Assembly (NCBI GenBank): GCA_028282185.1 | Contig: JANQIJ010000042.1 | Coordinates: forward strand, 1-9,773 | Direction of reading: 5' to 3' | DNA length: 9,773 bases | DNA from: Rhodospirillales bacterium | Lineage (GTDB): Bacteria > Pseudomonadota > Alphaproteobacteria > Rhodospirillales > Casp-alpha2 | Part shown: piece by piece, positions 1 through 6,471 of the stretch | Layout of the letters: the number at the start of each line of letters is the position of its first letter | Position numbering within the stretch: position 1 is the first letter of the stretch | Translations under genes and position numbers: made by a program | Notes under the pieces: generated by a model | The model's database searches: none | The model's input: only the letters and a program-made list of their open reading frames with translations | What the model was told of the DNA's origin: nothing

Positions 1-7
1 AATTTGC

Positions 8-36
8 AGAATACCCTGAAAATCCGTGAATTTCAA
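8..36 (-). promoter_or_regulatory. Possible sigma70-type promoter reading out of the left edge
   Basis: On the minus strand a -35-like TTGAAA (31-36) is separated by 17 bases from a -10-like TATTCT (8-13). The first 50 bases are clearly more AT-rich than the surrounding coding DNA, as expected of a promoter. It would drive a leftward gene outside the window. Bases 1-102 otherwise show no recognisable gene. An alternative reading is that an ATG at 52-50 opens a partial ORF (MRSKRVEIHG...) running off the edge, in which case the motif would be internal to it. Matches are 5/6 and 4/6 to the E. coli consensus. Confidence 0.3.
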
Positions 37-102
37 CGCGTTTGCTGCGCATTTGCGACCCGTCGACGGCGGCCCGATGGCGCTCCCGTCAAGACCCAAG
101 GA

Positions 103-540
103 TCACTCGATCGCCAAGATCGCCGCCGCGACCCGTCGTTCCTCACCCAGCAGCACATTGAACGTCCGGCAGGCGGCGCCCGTATCCATCCATTCAACGG
201 CGATCCCCAATGCTTTCATGTCCGGCCGGAACCCGGTGGGCGGCGCGACGAACCGGCCACCGCAACCGAGGATCAGGATTTCCGGCGGGCCGCCCGGGAC
301 CAGGGCGGCATCGGCCGAACCCGGGTCAACAGGCGCGTCTGCCCCCTTGGTCAAGGCCCAGTGCAGGGACTGGGCATCCAGGTCGCCGATGCTGGTGGCG
401 CTCCAGGCGCGGCAGTGGTCCCGCTCGACGATGATCGACGTCTCGAAGACCTGGTCGGCAACCCGGAACCGGCCGCCGCCATAGGACTGGATCACCATGC
501 GGCCGGCGGGCACGGAAGGCGTGACATCAAGGCCGGGCAT
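103..540 (-). CDS. Mth938-domain protein (NDUFAF3-like family)
   Basis: A 145-residue soluble protein of the Mth938 fold (formerly DUF498), whose human member NDUFAF3 is a complex I assembly factor. The bacterial role is not established, so a link to respiratory complex assembly is inference. The family pattern is visible: an early Y-G-G-G-R-F segment (about 20-26), a central ILILGCGG strand and loop (88-95), and the C-terminal MDTGAACRTFNVLLGEERRVAAAL-type block (118-141; position 141 is I here) with the typical T-G-x-x-C-R-T-x-N-V-L core. No signal peptide or membrane segment is seen. The ATG at 540 is supported by GGAGG (546-550) five bases upstream. It follows secF by 25 bp, so it is probably the last gene of the yajC-secD-secF transcript. 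This arrangement recurs in alphaproteobacteria as far as I recall. Length is ordinary for the family, with a short N-terminal extension. Confidence 0.92.
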   Translation of the reverse strand: MPGLDVTPSVPAGRMVIQSYGGGRFRVADQVFETSIIVERDHCRAWSATSIGDLDAQSLHWALTKGADAPVDPGSADAALVPGGPPEILILGCGGRFVAPPTGFRPDMKALGIAVEWMDTGAACRTFNVLLGEERRVAAAILAIE

Positions 541-565
541 GGCTGCCTCCGGTTCGGTCGGGCGA

Positions 566-1528
566 TCAGGGGGTTCCCGGCTGGGCTTCCGCCGCGGCCT
601 CGCCGCCGTCGCTGTCCGATCCCTGGCCCGTGCGGGCGCGGGATGCGACGTTGGTGTAAAGCAGCACCGGCACGGCCAGGCAGATCGACGAATATGTCCC
701 GATGATCACGCCGAAGATCATGGCGAAGGAAAAATCACGGATAACTTCGCCGCCCAGGAAGAACAGCGAGCCCAATGCGATCAACGTCGTGACAGAGGTC
801 ATCAGAGTCCTTGACAAGGTTTTGTTGATCGCGAAATCGAGCAAGTCGGGGATCGGCATCGTTTTGTATTTACGAAGCTTTTCTCGAACACGGTCGTATA
901 CCACCACGGTGTCGTTGATCGAGTAGCCGGCAATCGTCAGCACCGCCGCGACGGTCGATAGGTTGAATTCAAAGCCCATCAAAGCGAATACGCCCAGGGT
1001 CAAAAGGACGTCGTGTGTCAGCGCGATCACGGCGCCCAATCCGAACTGCCATTCGAACCGCAGCCAGATGTAAACCAACATGGCGGCGATTGCCAGACTG
1101 ACCGCCAAGATGCCGTCGGCGAGGAGTTCCGCGGATACCTTCGGCCCGACGAATTCCGTGCGTCGATAATCAACCCCCGCGCCAAGCGCCTCCTTGACGG
1201 CGCTGACCGCCGCCTGCTGCGCCGCCTCACCGCCGTCCTGGCGCTGAATGCGGATCAACACGTCGGTCGGCTGGCCGAACTCCTGAAGACTCACCTCCCC
1301 CAGGCCAAGGCCGCCCAGCTGGCTGCGCATCTGGCCCAGGTCCGCCGGCTGGCTCATCCGAACCTCGATCAGGATACCGCCCTTGAAGTCGATGCCAAAG
1401 TTAAGCCCCTTGCCGAAGATCAGGAGCAAGGCTGCGACCACGGCAAGACCGGAAAATGTCAGGAAAATCTTGCGGAACGGCATGAACGGGATGGCGACGT
1501 CGTCGGGCACCATTTTCAATTGGAACAT
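566..1528 (-). CDS. secF: Protein translocase subunit SecF
   Basis: Inner-membrane subunit that works with SecD and YajC. SecDF uses the proton-motive force to pull preproteins released by SecYEG into the periplasm. The 320-residue protein has a first membrane helix at about 20-40, then the FGIDFKGG signature (44-51) opening the first periplasmic domain. Five more helices follow between about 137 and 292. The conserved GYSINDTVVVYDRVRE segment (201-216) in TM4 carries N205 and D206 of the proton pathway region. The last about 25 residues are a G/S/E/A-rich tail of no known function. The ATG at 1528 lies 18 bp after the secD stop, and that gap is almost pure purine on the coding strand (GGAGAGGGGAGAG), giving a strong ribosome site. 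A second Met at codon 6 is a less favoured start. Translation is probably tied to secD. Confidence 0.98.
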   Translation of the reverse strand: MFQLKMVPDDVAIPFMPFRKIFLTFSGLAVVAALLLIFGKGLNFGIDFKGGILIEVRMSQPADLGQMRSQLGGLGLGEVSLQEFGQPTDVLIRIQRQDGGEAAQQAAVSAVKEALGAGVDYRRTEFVGPKVSAELLADGILAVSLAIAAMLVYIWLRFEWQFGLGAVIALTHDVLLTLGVFALMGFEFNLSTVAAVLTIAGYSINDTVVVYDRVREKLRKYKTMPIPDLLDFAINKTLSRTLMTSVTTLIALGSLFFLGGEVIRDFSFAMIFGVIIGTYSSICLAVPVLLYTNVASRARTGQGSDSDGGEAAAEAQPGTP

Positions 1529-1546
1529 CCGCTCTCTCCCCTCTCC

Positions 1547-3130
1547 CTAGATCGGCAACGCCTGTGGCCGCTTCTGTCGCAGCCAGAGAACCACCATCAA
1601 TCGCGTCACCATGATCGCGGTGAACATCGAGGTGGCAATGCCGATGGCCAAAGTGACGGCAAAGCCGCGCACCGGGCCGGAGCCGAAGGCGTACAACAAG
1701 ACAGCCGCGATCAAGGTGGTCACGTTGGCGTCGATGATCGTCGTCAAGGCGCGACCATAACCGGCGTCGACAGCGCTGATCGGCGTTCGCCCGGCCCGCA
1801 CTTCCTCGCGTATTCGTTCGAAAACCAGGACGTTGGCGTCCACCGCCATGCCGATGGTCAGAACGATGCCGGCGATCCCGGGCAGGGTCAGCGTTGCCTG
1901 GATGATCGATAGCGTGCCGAGAATCAACAGCATATTGAACATCAAGGCGATGTCGGCCATCAGCCCGAACCGGCCATAAGCGATGACCATGAATACGACG
2001 ACGGCGACCAGACCGACCATACTGGCGATCCGTCCGGCCTCAATGGAATCCGCGCCCAGACTGGCGCCCACCGTGCGTTCCTCAAGGATCGAAATCGGCG
2101 CCGGTAAAGCCCCGGCGCGGAGCAGCAAGGACAAATCTTGTGCTGAATCCACCGTGAAGCGGCCGGATATTTGGCCCGAACCGGTGATGATCGGCTCGCG
2201 GATCACCGGCGCGCTGATCACCTTGTTGTCGAGCACGATGGCGAAGGGCAGGCCCACGTTCTGCGTCGTTACGTCACCGAACTTCTTGGCGCCGCGTGCA
2301 TTCAGGCGGAAGGTCACGACCGGTTGGCTGGTCCGTTGATCGAAGCTTTGCCGGGCATCGACCAGATCCTCGCCGGAGACCAGCACCCGCCGTTTGATCA
2401 GGTAATGAGTCTGCGCCCCAACCTCGGCATCCTCTTCGGAAGCCTCAAGCAACAGGGTCCCGGGCGGCACCCGTCCGCGGGCCTGTGCTTCGGCGACCGA
2501 ACTTCGAGTATCGACCAGATGGAACGTCAGTTTCGCGGTCTCGCCCAACAATCGCTTGATCCGTTCTGGATCGTCCAAGCCCGGCAATTGCACCAGGATG
2601 CGATTATCCCCCTGACGCTGGATCGACGGCTCGCTGGTCCCGGTTTGGTCGACCCGGCGGCGAACGATCTCGATCGATTGCTGCAACGCGGCGATCCGAC
2701 GTTCCGCCAGGGTTTGTTCCTGCGGCGACAGGGTGATCTTGGTACCATCGACATCTATCGTGGCACCCGGCTCAAGCCGCGTGGCCAAGTTGCGCGCCCG
2801 CTCGACGTCTTCCACCTGCGCGATGGTGACCACGATGCTTTCGCCCTGAACGCCCAGACCCTTGCCGCGAATGCGCGCCCGCCGAAGGTCGTTGCGCAGG
2901 CTGTCGGCCAGGCCTTCCAGGTATTCGTCGATCACTTGATCGATCTCGACCTCAAGCAACAGGTGAGAACCGCCTTGCAGGTCCAGCCCCAGATTGACCT
3001 GCTGCGACGGCAGCCAGCCGGGAAGGCCCTCGGTCGCCGATTTGGGCAGGAAGTTGGGCGCCGAATAGGCCGCGCCCAGCAGGCAGACCATCGCGACCAA
3101 GATCATTTTCCACTTGGCGAAGTAAACCAT
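1547..3130 (-). CDS. secD: Protein translocase subunit SecD
   Basis: Partner of SecF in the proton-driven SecDF complex that assists late steps of Sec export. It is 527 residues, typical of alphaproteobacterial SecD and shorter than the 615 of E. coli. TM1 (about 8-25) is followed by the VNLGLDLQGGSHLLLE motif (45-60), a large periplasmic P1 region (about 60-355) with the RRRVDQTGTSEP stretch (157-168), and five C-terminal helices from about 366. TM4 holds GMAVDANVLVFERIREE (427-443), where D430 matches the proton-relay Asp (E. coli D519). The ATG at 3130 is fixed by an in-frame TAG nine bases upstream. No convincing Shine-Dalgarno precedes it, so initiation may depend on coupling to yajC, which ends 58 bp upstream. 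secF follows after 18 bp. Confidence 0.98.
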   Translation of the reverse strand: MVYFAKWKMILVAMVCLLGAAYSAPNFLPKSATEGLPGWLPSQQVNLGLDLQGGSHLLLEVEIDQVIDEYLEGLADSLRNDLRRARIRGKGLGVQGESIVVTIAQVEDVERARNLATRLEPGATIDVDGTKITLSPQEQTLAERRIAALQQSIEIVRRRVDQTGTSEPSIQRQGDNRILVQLPGLDDPERIKRLLGETAKLTFHLVDTRSSVAEAQARGRVPPGTLLLEASEEDAEVGAQTHYLIKRRVLVSGEDLVDARQSFDQRTSQPVVTFRLNARGAKKFGDVTTQNVGLPFAIVLDNKVISAPVIREPIITGSGQISGRFTVDSAQDLSLLLRAGALPAPISILEERTVGASLGADSIEAGRIASMVGLVAVVVFMVIAYGRFGLMADIALMFNMLLILGTLSIIQATLTLPGIAGIVLTIGMAVDANVLVFERIREEVRAGRTPISAVDAGYGRALTTIIDANVTTLIAAVLLYAFGSGPVRGFAVTLAIGIATSMFTAIMVTRLMVVLWLRQKRPQALPI

Positions 3131-3188
3131 TGGGCGCTACCGGGTCAGGCCAAGGCGATCAAAAGGGAAATCGGCGAGAAACAAGGTC

Positions 3189-3677
3189 TCAAGCGTCCTT
3201 CTTACCGCCCAACAGGCCGCGCAGGCCACCGGCCTTCTTGTCGCCGTCGCCGTCGTCGTTGGCGGCGTCGTCCTTGGCATCGGCTTTATCCTTGTCGCCG
3301 CCCTTGTCCTGGTCGCCGCCCTTGTCCTTGTCGCCCGACTTATCCTTGCTCGACGCCTTCTGCGGCTCGGACTTGGATTCGACCGCGGCCAACATGCTCT
3401 TTCGAGCCTTGACCTTGATGCCTTCGGCGATCTCGATCGTTACTTCGTCGCCCTCGGCGACCTTGGTCACCGTGCCCAACAGCCCGCCGCCGGTCACCAC
3501 CTTGTCACCGCGCCGCACCGCTTCCAGCATGGCCTTGTGCTCCTTCATCTTCTTCTGCTGCGGTCGGATCAACAGAAAGTAGAAGATCACGAAGATCAGA
3601 ATCAGTGGAATGAACGCTTCGAGGCCGCTGCCGCCACCGCCTCCGGCGGCCTGGGCATAGGCAGGCGAAATCAACAT
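3189..3677 (-). CDS. yajC: Sec translocase auxiliary subunit YajC with long charged tail
   Basis: Small membrane protein that binds SecDF and the translocon. With the ATG at 3677 it is 162 residues. It has a short MLISPAYAQA start and a Gly-rich hinge (12-18), then one membrane helix (about 20-37) ending in the family motif LLIRPQQKKMKEH (35-47). The conserved cytosolic domain follows (VRRGDKVVTGGGLLGTV, 54-70). Most YajC proteins stop near 110 residues, but here about 60 extra residues rich in Lys, Asp and Gly follow, including hexapeptide repeats. A GTG at 3692 would add five residues. The ATG is preferred because AGGAG (3685-3689) sits seven bases before it and MLISPAYAQ is the usual alphaproteobacterial start. 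First gene of the yajC-secD-secF-Mth938 operon. Confidence 0.96.
   Translation of the reverse strand: MLISPAYAQAAGGGGGSGLEAFIPLILIFVIFYFLLIRPQQKKMKEHKAMLEAVRRGDKVVTGGGLLGTVTKVAEGDEVTIEIAEGIKVKARKSMLAAVESKSEPQKASSKDKSGDKDKGGDQDKGGDKDKADAKDDAANDDGDGDKKAGGLRGLLGGKKDA
3285..3338 (-). repeat. Three 18-bp tandem units in the yajC tail
   Basis: In-frame 18-bp units at 3285-3302, 3303-3320 and 3321-3338 encode, in protein order, SGDKDK, GGDQDK and GGDKDK. A shortened copy (SSKDK) lies just before them. Units differ by a few bases, so the array is degenerate and not recently duplicated. Units of whole codons would let copy number change without a frameshift. Confidence 0.8.
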
Positions 3678-3684
3678 ATTGTGG

Positions 3685-3689
3685 CTCCT
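3685..3689 (-). promoter_or_regulatory. Shine-Dalgarno AGGAG that decides the yajC start
   Basis: AGGAG on the minus strand lies seven bases before the ATG at 3677. It overlaps the codons just after the alternative GTG (3692), so it cannot serve that GTG. This places the start at 3677. Confidence 0.75.
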
Positions 3690-3741
3690 CACCCTTCGGC
3701 AGGTCCGGGGTTCAACCGATCGTCATATTTGGGTCCGCGGG

Positions 3742-3769
3742 ACTATAACGGCAAGGCCCCGGAATGCAA
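3742..3769 (-). promoter_or_regulatory. Candidate promoter for the yajC-secDF operon
   Basis: In the 236-bp divergent gap between yajC and the ATPase gene, the minus strand shows a -10-like TATAGT (3742-3747, 5/6 to consensus) with a weak -35-like TTGCAT (3764-3769) 16 bases upstream. Transcription would begin near 3735, leaving a leader of about 58 bases that contains the AGGAG site. The -10 is persuasive in this GC-rich context; the -35 is not. Nothing else was recognised in the gap apart from short GC-rich inverted repeats. Confidence 0.4.
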
Positions 3770-3876
3770 TGGGCGATCGGCGGTTCCCGCGATCCGCCAG
3801 GCCGTCTAACGACCCGCTGGCCGGTCGCCGGACCGATGTCGCCCCACGGGGTCGCATCCCGTCCAACGACAGACGA

Positions 3877-3905
3877 TTGACGTCCCCCCAAGGGGCGCGT
3901 AGGTT
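3877..3905 (+). promoter_or_regulatory. Weak candidate promoter for the DUF815 ATPase gene
   Basis: TTGACG (3877-3882, 5/6 to the -35 consensus) is followed after 17 bases by TAGGTT (3900-3905), a poor -10. If used, transcription would start at about 3912, practically at the ATG (3914), giving a leaderless or nearly leaderless mRNA. That fits the absence of a clear Shine-Dalgarno before this gene, but the -10 is weak. Confidence 0.22.
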
Positions 3906-3913
3906 CCGCCGCC

Positions 3914-4771
3914 ATGACCGACCCGGAAACCCAACGAACGCTGCAACGGATCGCCGAGGCGCTCGACCGCCTGGCCCCGCCGACGCCGCCTGAGAGCGAC
4001 CTGAACGCCGCTGACGCCTTTGTCTGGCACGCCGATACGGGGTCGTTGGAGCCCGTCGCCCAGGTCAACCGGGTGGACATGGACCTGCTGTGCGGGATCG
4101 AGTTGCAGGTCGAACAATTGACCGAGAACACCCGGCGCTTCGCCGACGGCCTGCCCGCGAATAACGCGCTTCTTTGGGGCGCGCGGGGCACGGGCAAGAG
4201 CTCCCTGGTCAAGGCGGTGCATGCGGCGGTCAACGAAGAACGGCCGGGACGATTGGTGCTGGTCGAAATCCACCGTGAAGACATCCCGTCCCTGCCCGCC
4301 CTGTTGGCGGCGCTCAGAACCACCGAGCGTCGTTGCCTGGTGTTCTGCGACGACCTGTCGTTCGATGGCGACGATACATCTTATAAGTCGCTGAAGGCGG
4401 TGCTCGAAGGCGGCATCGAAGGACGGCCGGAAAACGTCCTGTTCTACGCGACCTCGAACCGGCGGCACCTGATCTCCCGCGACATGATCGAAAACGAACG
4501 CTCGACGGCCATCAACCCGGGCGAAGCGGTCGAAGAAAAGGTCTCGCTGTCGGACCGTTTCGGGCTTTGGCTCGGATTTCACAACGTCGACCAGGAGACC
4601 TATTTTAAGATCATCGAGGGCTATGCCAGACGCTACGGCCTGAACGGGAAAGACATCGACCTGCGCCGCGAAGCCAACGAATGGGCCGTGACCCGCGGGT
4701 CACGGTCGGGCCGCGTCGCCTGGCAGTACATCCAAAATCTGGCCGGACGGCTGGGAAAGCGCCTGGACTGA
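3914..4771 (+). CDS. DUF815-family AAA-type ATP-binding protein
   Basis: A 285-residue cytosolic P-loop ATPase of the DUF815 family, whose substrate and role are unknown. After a helical N-terminal region (1-80), the sequence shows Walker A GARGTGKSS (89-97, K95), Walker B CLVFCDDLSFD (141-151, D146/D147) and a sensor-1 type ATSNRRHL (179-186, N182). Next come SLSDRFG (211-217) with an Arg placed like an arginine finger, and SGRVAWQY (265-272) with a possible sensor-2 Arg. The segment DDTSYKSLKAVLEGG (153-167) is characteristic of the family. No signal peptide or membrane helix is seen. It is the only plus-strand gene here, divergent from yajC and ending 14 bp from the convergent nlpD-like gene. 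No Shine-Dalgarno is obvious before the ATG. The neighbourhood suggests, but does not show, an envelope-related role. Confidence 0.93.
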   Translation: MTDPETQRTLQRIAEALDRLAPPTPPESDLNAADAFVWHADTGSLEPVAQVNRVDMDLLCGIELQVEQLTENTRRFADGLPANNALLWGARGTGKSSLVKAVHAAVNEERPGRLVLVEIHREDIPSLPALLAALRTTERRCLVFCDDLSFDGDDTSYKSLKAVLEGGIEGRPENVLFYATSNRRHLISRDMIENERSTAINPGEAVEEKVSLSDRFGLWLGFHNVDQETYFKIIEGYARRYGLNGKDIDLRREANEWAVTRGSRSGRVAWQYIQNLAGRLGKRLD

Positions 4772-4785
4772 GCCGCCAGCCGGCC

Positions 4786-5796
4786 CTAACCGGCAAGGGC
4801 GTCGAGGTGGCGTTTGGGATCGACGGCGCGTTTGTTACGGCGAATCTCGAAATGCAATTGCGGCCGGGCAACGCCGCCCGTCGTGCCGACGGTGGCGATC
4901 TTCTGCCCAGCACCGACCTTGTCGCCCTTGCGCACCGTCAATCGGTCGGCATGGGCGTAGGCGGAAATCCAACCACCGCCGTGGTTGATCAGAACCAAGT
5001 TGCCGAAGCCGCGCAGTTCGTTGCCGACGTAGGCCACGACGCCGCCCCGGGCGGCCCGGATCGGCGTGCCCTGCGGCGCCGCGATGTTGATCCCGTCGTT
5101 GCGCAGTCCGCCTTGCTTGACCCCGAAGCGCGATACGACGCGTCCCTCTACGGGCCAAAGAAACCGGCCTCGGGGCAGGGCGCGGCGCGGCGGTGCGTCC
5201 GCCGCCGCCGGCGGTTGCGACGTCCCGGACGGTGGCGCAAACCGCGGCGAAGGCGCGGATCGGGGCGAAGGCGCGGATCGGGGCGCGGCAAGGCGGCGCT
5301 TCTCGACCACGGACCCGGCCGGTGCGGCGGCAATCCGCGGCGGTTCGGCGTCGGGCACCATCACGACCTCGCCGACACGAATCAAATACGGGGGCTTCAA
5401 TCCGTTCAGCCGTGCCAGTGCGTATGGGTCGGCGTCGTAGGCCTGGGCGATGGCGTAAAGCGTATCGCCGGCCACGACCCGGTGACGACGTCCTTGCGGC
5501 AAGGCCAGGCGCTGGCCGACATTAAGCCGGTAAGGGGGTTTCAGATCGTTGGCCCTGGTCAAGGCGCGCAGGCTGACGCGGTGTCGCCGGGAAATGGCAT
5601 AGAGCGTATCGCCGGCACCGACGCGCACGGCGTCCGCGCCGATGAACGACAGGCTGCCGGCAGAGCGGCCCGCCGCTGCCGGCGCGGCCGCCGGCCCCTC
5701 GACGCCGTCAGCTTTCGGCGGCCATTCGGCAGCACCGCAGGCCGCCAGTATCAGCGCGGCCGCGACAATAACCGACGGAGCGAACCGGAACCACAT
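4786..5796 (-). CDS. nlpD: NlpD/DipM-like lipoprotein: two LysM domains plus degenerate LytM (M23) domain
   Basis: A 336-residue outer-envelope lipoprotein. The signal peptide ends in the lipobox LAAC (17-20; C20 lipidated). Two peptidoglycan-binding LysM domains follow (about 56-100 and 105-149), each with GDTLYAI and LKPPY elements. A Pro/Ala/Ser-rich linker (about 150-210) with hexapeptide repeats leads to a LytM fold (about 211-332). Canonical M23 metal ligands are absent: the H-x-x-x-D site reads N233-DGI-N237, and H-x-H reads Q313-L-H315; H282 remains. This matches NlpD/EnvC/DipM-type activators of cell-wall amidases, not active endopeptidases. Its place after surE and pcm is that of nlpD in enterobacteria. 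The ATG is three bases after the pcm stop with GAGG almost touching it, suggesting coupled translation. I see no rpoS following it. The symbol is by domain and position; dipM would also be defensible. Confidence 0.93.
   Translation of the reverse strand: MWFRFAPSVIVAAALILAACGAAEWPPKADGVEGPAAAPAAAGRSAGSLSFIGADAVRVGAGDTLYAISRRHRVSLRALTRANDLKPPYRLNVGQRLALPQGRRHRVVAGDTLYAIAQAYDADPYALARLNGLKPPYLIRVGEVVMVPDAEPPRIAAAPAGSVVEKRRLAAPRSAPSPRSAPSPRFAPPSGTSQPPAAADAPPRRALPRGRFLWPVEGRVVSRFGVKQGGLRNDGINIAAPQGTPIRAARGGVVAYVGNELRGFGNLVLINHGGGWISAYAHADRLTVRKGDKVGAGQKIATVGTTGGVARPQLHFEIRRNKRAVDPKRHLDALAG
5247..5282 (-). repeat. Perfect 18-bp tandem duplication in the nlpD linker
   Basis: Two identical 18-bp units (5247-5264 and 5265-5282) lie head to tail in frame and encode the repeated hexapeptide in the APRSAPSPRSAPSPRF stretch of the linker between LysM2 and the LytM domain. 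Perfect identity suggests a recent duplication and possible length variation between strains. Confidence 0.85.
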
Positions 5797-5799
5797 GCC

Positions 5800-6471
5800 T
5801 CAACCCGCCGACTGTTCGGCCATCCCGGGGACCAGGGGCACGAAGCGGACCTCGCCCATGTCCTCGATCTCCAGGCCGATCGGCCCCTTGTCGATGCGAT
5901 AGAGGCGCTGTTCCGCGTCACCGCTGCCGACAGGCACGACCATGATCCCGCCGGTCGCCAGTTGGTCCAAAAGGATCGGTGGAACGTCGTCCGCCGCCGC
6001 GGTGACGATGATCCGGTCGAACGGCGCCTGTTCGGGCCAGCCCAAGGACCCGTCGCCCAACCGGGCCGTGATGTTGGTCAGGCCATAGCCTCGAAATCGC
6101 GCCTCGGCCTCGGTCAGCAGACCCGCATGGCGTTCGATGGTGTAAAGCCGCCGGCAAAGCAAGGCCAGGATCGCCGACTGATAGCCACAGCCGGTGCCGA
6201 CCTCCAAAACCTTCGAGCGATCGCTCAGTTCCAGGGCCTCGGTCATTCGCGCGACCACCCAGGGCTGGCTGATGGTCTGTTGATGACCGATGGGCAACGC
6301 CAGGTTGCGGTAGGCGCGATCCTGAAAGGCCTGGGCCAGAAAGTCCTGCCGCGGCACCCGCTCGATCGCCGTGAGCACCCGGTCGTCGCCGATACCGAGG
6401 CGCCGCAGACTGGCCAGCAGTTCCGCCCGCTCCACGGCAAGGCCAGGGGCCAAGTCCGGCGCGGCGCTCAC
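5800..6471 (-). CDS. pcm: Protein-L-isoaspartate O-methyltransferase
   Basis: Cytosolic SAM-dependent enzyme that methylates L-isoaspartyl residues in aged proteins, starting their conversion back to L-aspartate. The 223-residue protein has VPRQDFLAQAF (39-49), the substrate-side loop LALPIGHQQTISQPWVVARM (57-76), SAM motif I VLEVGTGCGYQSA (88-100), the acidic TIER turn (111-114), RLGDGSLGW (137-145) and FDRIIVTAAA (151-160). It ends in VRFVPLV (208-214), all as in E. coli Pcm. The start is GTG at 6471, whose last two bases overlap the surE stop in a GTGA junction, with GAGG (6479-6482) seven bases upstream inside surE. The N-terminus is about 10 residues longer than E. coli's. The nlpD-like gene follows after 3 bp, so surE-pcm-nlpD is surely one transcription unit. 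Confidence 0.97.
   Translation of the reverse strand: MSAAPDLAPGLAVERAELLASLRRLGIGDDRVLTAIERVPRQDFLAQAFQDRAYRNLALPIGHQQTISQPWVVARMTEALELSDRSKVLEVGTGCGYQSAILALLCRRLYTIERHAGLLTEAEARFRGYGLTNITARLGDGSLGWPEQAPFDRIIVTAAADDVPPILLDQLATGGIMVVPVGSGDAEQRLYRIDKGPIGLEIEDMGEVRFVPLVPGMAEQSAG

Noticed and set aside
60..69. CCGTCGACGG perfect palindrome downstream of the Mth938 gene
   Set aside because: A 10-bp palindrome with no loop and no T-run; easily expected by chance in GC-rich DNA.
1013..1912. 299-codon plus-strand ORF
   Set aside because: Antisense to secF and secD; His/Gln/Asp-rich composition typical of the opposite strand of membrane-protein genes.
2171..3412. 413-codon plus-strand ORF
   Set aside because: Antisense across secD and the yajC 3' end; no family resemblance.
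3806..4582. 258-codon minus-strand ORF
   Set aside because: Antisense to the DUF815 ATPase gene, which carries coherent Walker and sensor motifs.
4779..4794. GCCGG/CCGGC hairpin between the convergent ATPase and nlpD-like genes
   Set aside because: The stem is only 5 bp and no U-tract follows on either strand, so it is not enough to call a bidirectional terminator.
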